A stretch of DNA of 64,000 nucleotides, taken from Meconema thalassinum (taxonomy: Eukaryota > Arthropoda > Insecta > Orthoptera > Tettigoniidae). Numbering within the stretch: position 1 is the stretch's first letter; each line of letters starts with the position of its first letter. Made by a program: the position numbers and the translations under genes. The stretch spans positions 163,228,911 through 163,292,910 of the forward strand of contig OX336399.1 in assembly GCA_946902985.2 (NCBI GenBank), in the 5' to 3' direction. The notes beneath the pieces were generated by a model that was not told where the DNA came from, did not search any database, and saw nothing but the letters and a program-made list of their open reading frames with translations. Below are positions 62,359-64,000 of this stretch, one piece after another.

Positions 62359-64000
62359 ATGTCTGAAGGTAATATGGTGACTGTTGGTGACGTTAAGAAG
62401 ATGTTTGAAATTCTTCAACATAAAATGGACAATTTGAATCAGGACATGGACAATATTAAGGTCCAAACTAGATCTGCATTAGACCATATGTCTGAAACTG
62501 TGCAGGGTGCAGTTGCTGAAGGTATCAGGGGGGAAATTGATACTATGCAATCCTCATTGAAGGCTATCAATGACAGTTCTAAAAGGGTAGAAAGGAAGGT
62601 TACCAGTGTAGAATCTAATATCGAAGATATCCAGGATGATAATAGAAAAACTCAACTAGATATGAGTACACTACGGGCTAATGTTGGATTGGTACAGGTT
62701 GCCCAAGAAAGAATCCAAACTAGTCAAACATCAATCCAAACAGATCTTAACAATATGCAAACTAGTCAAACATCAATCCAAACAGATCTTAACAATATTC
62801 AGACTAGTCAAAGGGGAATTGAGGAAACTGTAAAGGATGTAAACTCTAATGTAAGGATTATGCAATCCCAAATCAATGATTTAAGAACAGATGTGGGATT
62901 AATAGAATCCAGTCAAAATAAAATGGAGCTAGAGGTCCGAAAAATCGAATCTAGTCAAAATCAGACAGAGGTTAAGTTAATGGAGCTAGAAAAATCTAAT
63001 AAAGAATTTCAAGTTGAGATTAGACTAGACTTTGAAAAGAGTGTGAAGCTCAGTAAAAAAAATTTAGAAGCACTTCAGCTGCAGTTTTCCCATGATACTA
63101 ATCAGACCCAGAATAGCCTGGAACAGTTGAAATGTGAAATGGGGACACTCCGAGCTCAAGTCACTGATCATACGAAACTTCTCAGGGATGATTTTGACAT
63201 CGATTTGAAAGGGATCATAAGTGATAATATTGTAACATTTCGTCAAGATATTATGAAAATTAATGAGGAATGTTTTAAAGTTGAGAAATCTAAGTTAGAA
63301 TCTAAACTTGCCACTGGTCTTGCAACTACTAGCAAAGACATAATAAATGTTAGGGAAGATCTAAGCAAAAGAATGGATGGAATTCAAAATACTCAGGTTA
63401 ATAATATATCCGATTTAGAGAAACGTATTAACAGTGTTGAAACTAAAGTCGACCAAAGTAAGATAGAGTTAAATGAGGTCAGGGAGAAGAAAACTTCCGA
63501 GATTAATGAAATTAGAAAGGGTCTCGAGCAAATTAATCTAGAGGGGCATATCAGTTTAGATACTCTAAAAGATCAATTGCGATCACTTTTACAGTCCGAT
63601 TTTCGAGTTGTAGTTGAACAACCTGAAGTGATAGTACCTGATGGTAGGGAAAGGATGATACAGGAATCTTCCAACAACGAACCCAACGTTCGGCTCAGTC
63701 AAATGGAACATTCGAGTCCTATTCGAACAAGCAGGGAAACTTTTAGTTCTCCGAACCCCAACGTAGGCGTGGGTGACTATACTTCGAAATCATCGGAAAG
63801 GACACCGAATGTAACCATAATACGAAATTTTGATGACAAACCTAGGAAGTTTAGCAATTTGGATGGAATGACACCAATCGAATTTGTCAGGACATTAAGA
63901 GATTACTTTTTGGAGTCACATGTGCCACGTGAGCGTGAGCTACGTATGGTGGAAAGGTTTCTCACCGATGCTCCGTTACAATGGTTCAGGGCTTTTCGTT
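62359..64000 (+). CDS. gag: Gag-like coiled-coil protein of an LTR retrotransposon, runs off the right edge
   Basis: The frame from ATG 62359 is open for 547 codons to the window edge. Residues 1-450 are a predicted long coiled coil with internal repeats (TSQTSIQTDLNNMQTSQTS is a tandem copy) and acidic/basic heptads. From about residue 490 it changes to a capsid-like domain: VTIIRNFDDKPRKFSNLDG, MTPIEFVRTLRDYFLESHV, MVERFLTDAPLQWFRAF. The W-F-R-A-F end matches the start of gag capsid domains. It resembles the layout of the gag at 27410-29359 (coiled coil, then capsid) though not its sequence. No stop or frameshift is present, so this copy may be young. Confidence 0.75.
   Translation, partial: MSEGNMVTVGDVKKMFEILQHKMDNLNQDMDNIKVQTRSALDHMSETVQGAVAEGIRGEIDTMQSSLKAINDSSKRVERKVTSVESNIEDIQDDNRKTQLDMSTLRANVGLVQVAQERIQTSQTSIQTDLNNMQTSQTSIQTDLNNIQTSQRGIEETVKDVNSNVRIMQSQINDLRTDVGLIESSQNKMELEVRKIESSQNQTEVKLMELEKSNKEFQVEIRLDFEKSVKLSKKNLEALQLQFSHDTNQTQNSLEQLKCEMGTLRAQVTDHTKLLRDDFDIDLKGIISDNIVTFRQDIMKINEECFKVEKSKLESKLATGLATTSKDIINVREDLSKRMDGIQNTQVNNISDLEKRINSVETKVDQSKIELNEVREKKTSEINEIRKGLEQINLEGHISLDTLKDQLRSLLQSDFRVVVEQPEVIVPDGRERMIQESSNNEPNVRLSQMEHSSPIRTSRETFSSPNPNVGVGDYTSKSSERTPNVTIIRNFDDKPRKFSNLDGMTPIEFVRTLRDYFLESHVPRERELRMVERFLTDAPLQWFRAFR

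Overview
The window is a slice of a eukaryotic, almost certainly insect, genome. It consists nearly entirely of transposable elements and their wreckage, and I find no convincing host gene. The element mix (Ty3/Gypsy, Copia, BEL/Pao, Jockey-like and RTE-like LINEs, hAT and P-like DNA transposons, tRNA-derived SINEs) is insect-like. Several SINE and repeat families remind me of orthopteroid or stick-insect genomes; that is from memory and weak.

Layout. 1-4.46 kb: a minus-strand Ty3/Gypsy element, cut by the left edge, with gag, pol and integrase. Its gag/pol overlap carries a textbook -1 frameshift heptamer followed by a possible pseudoknot. 7.2-8.7 kb: SINEs and an RTE-like LINE tail. 8.9-18.4 kb: a complete minus-strand Copia element (LTRs, 5-bp target duplication GAGAA, half-tRNA-type primer site). 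Its integrase region is split by a DNA transposon (11753-16547) encoding a DUF7869-like protein, and that transposon is itself split by a P-like element with a THAP exon (11870-13478). 19-22 kb: SINEs and a 44-bp minisatellite. 23.2-30.8 kb: a Ty3/Gypsy-type element between two seemingly identical 1430-bp LTRs, lacking RNase H and integrase, with a TTTAAAC frameshift site. 31.8-32.7 kb: a non-autonomous hAT carrying a transposase zinc-finger exon. 33.7-38 kb: LINE tails, a diverged tandem array and SINEs.

38.97-52.9 kb is a Russian doll. A long-TIR, TA-flanked MITE was entered by a BEL/Pao element (39129-52274, target duplication ATGTC). The BEL/Pao element holds an RTE-like LINE tail and a broken hAT transposase gene. 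The hAT region in turn holds a full-length Jockey-like LINE with an intact 1007-codon ORF. 53.2-57.1 kb: LINE relics, one split by a hAT MITE. From 61.7 kb to the right edge: primer site, leader and an unbroken coiled-coil gag ORF of another LTR retrotransposon.

Replication genes work only within each element. Most are broken by frameshifts, stops or nested insertions. The best-preserved ORFs are the LINE ORF at 46173-49196, the BEL integrase ORF and the gag ORF at the right edge. The most interesting candidate for something undescribed is the DUF7869-like transposon, because TIRs, a short target duplication and about ten subterminal motif copies tie this protein to mobility.
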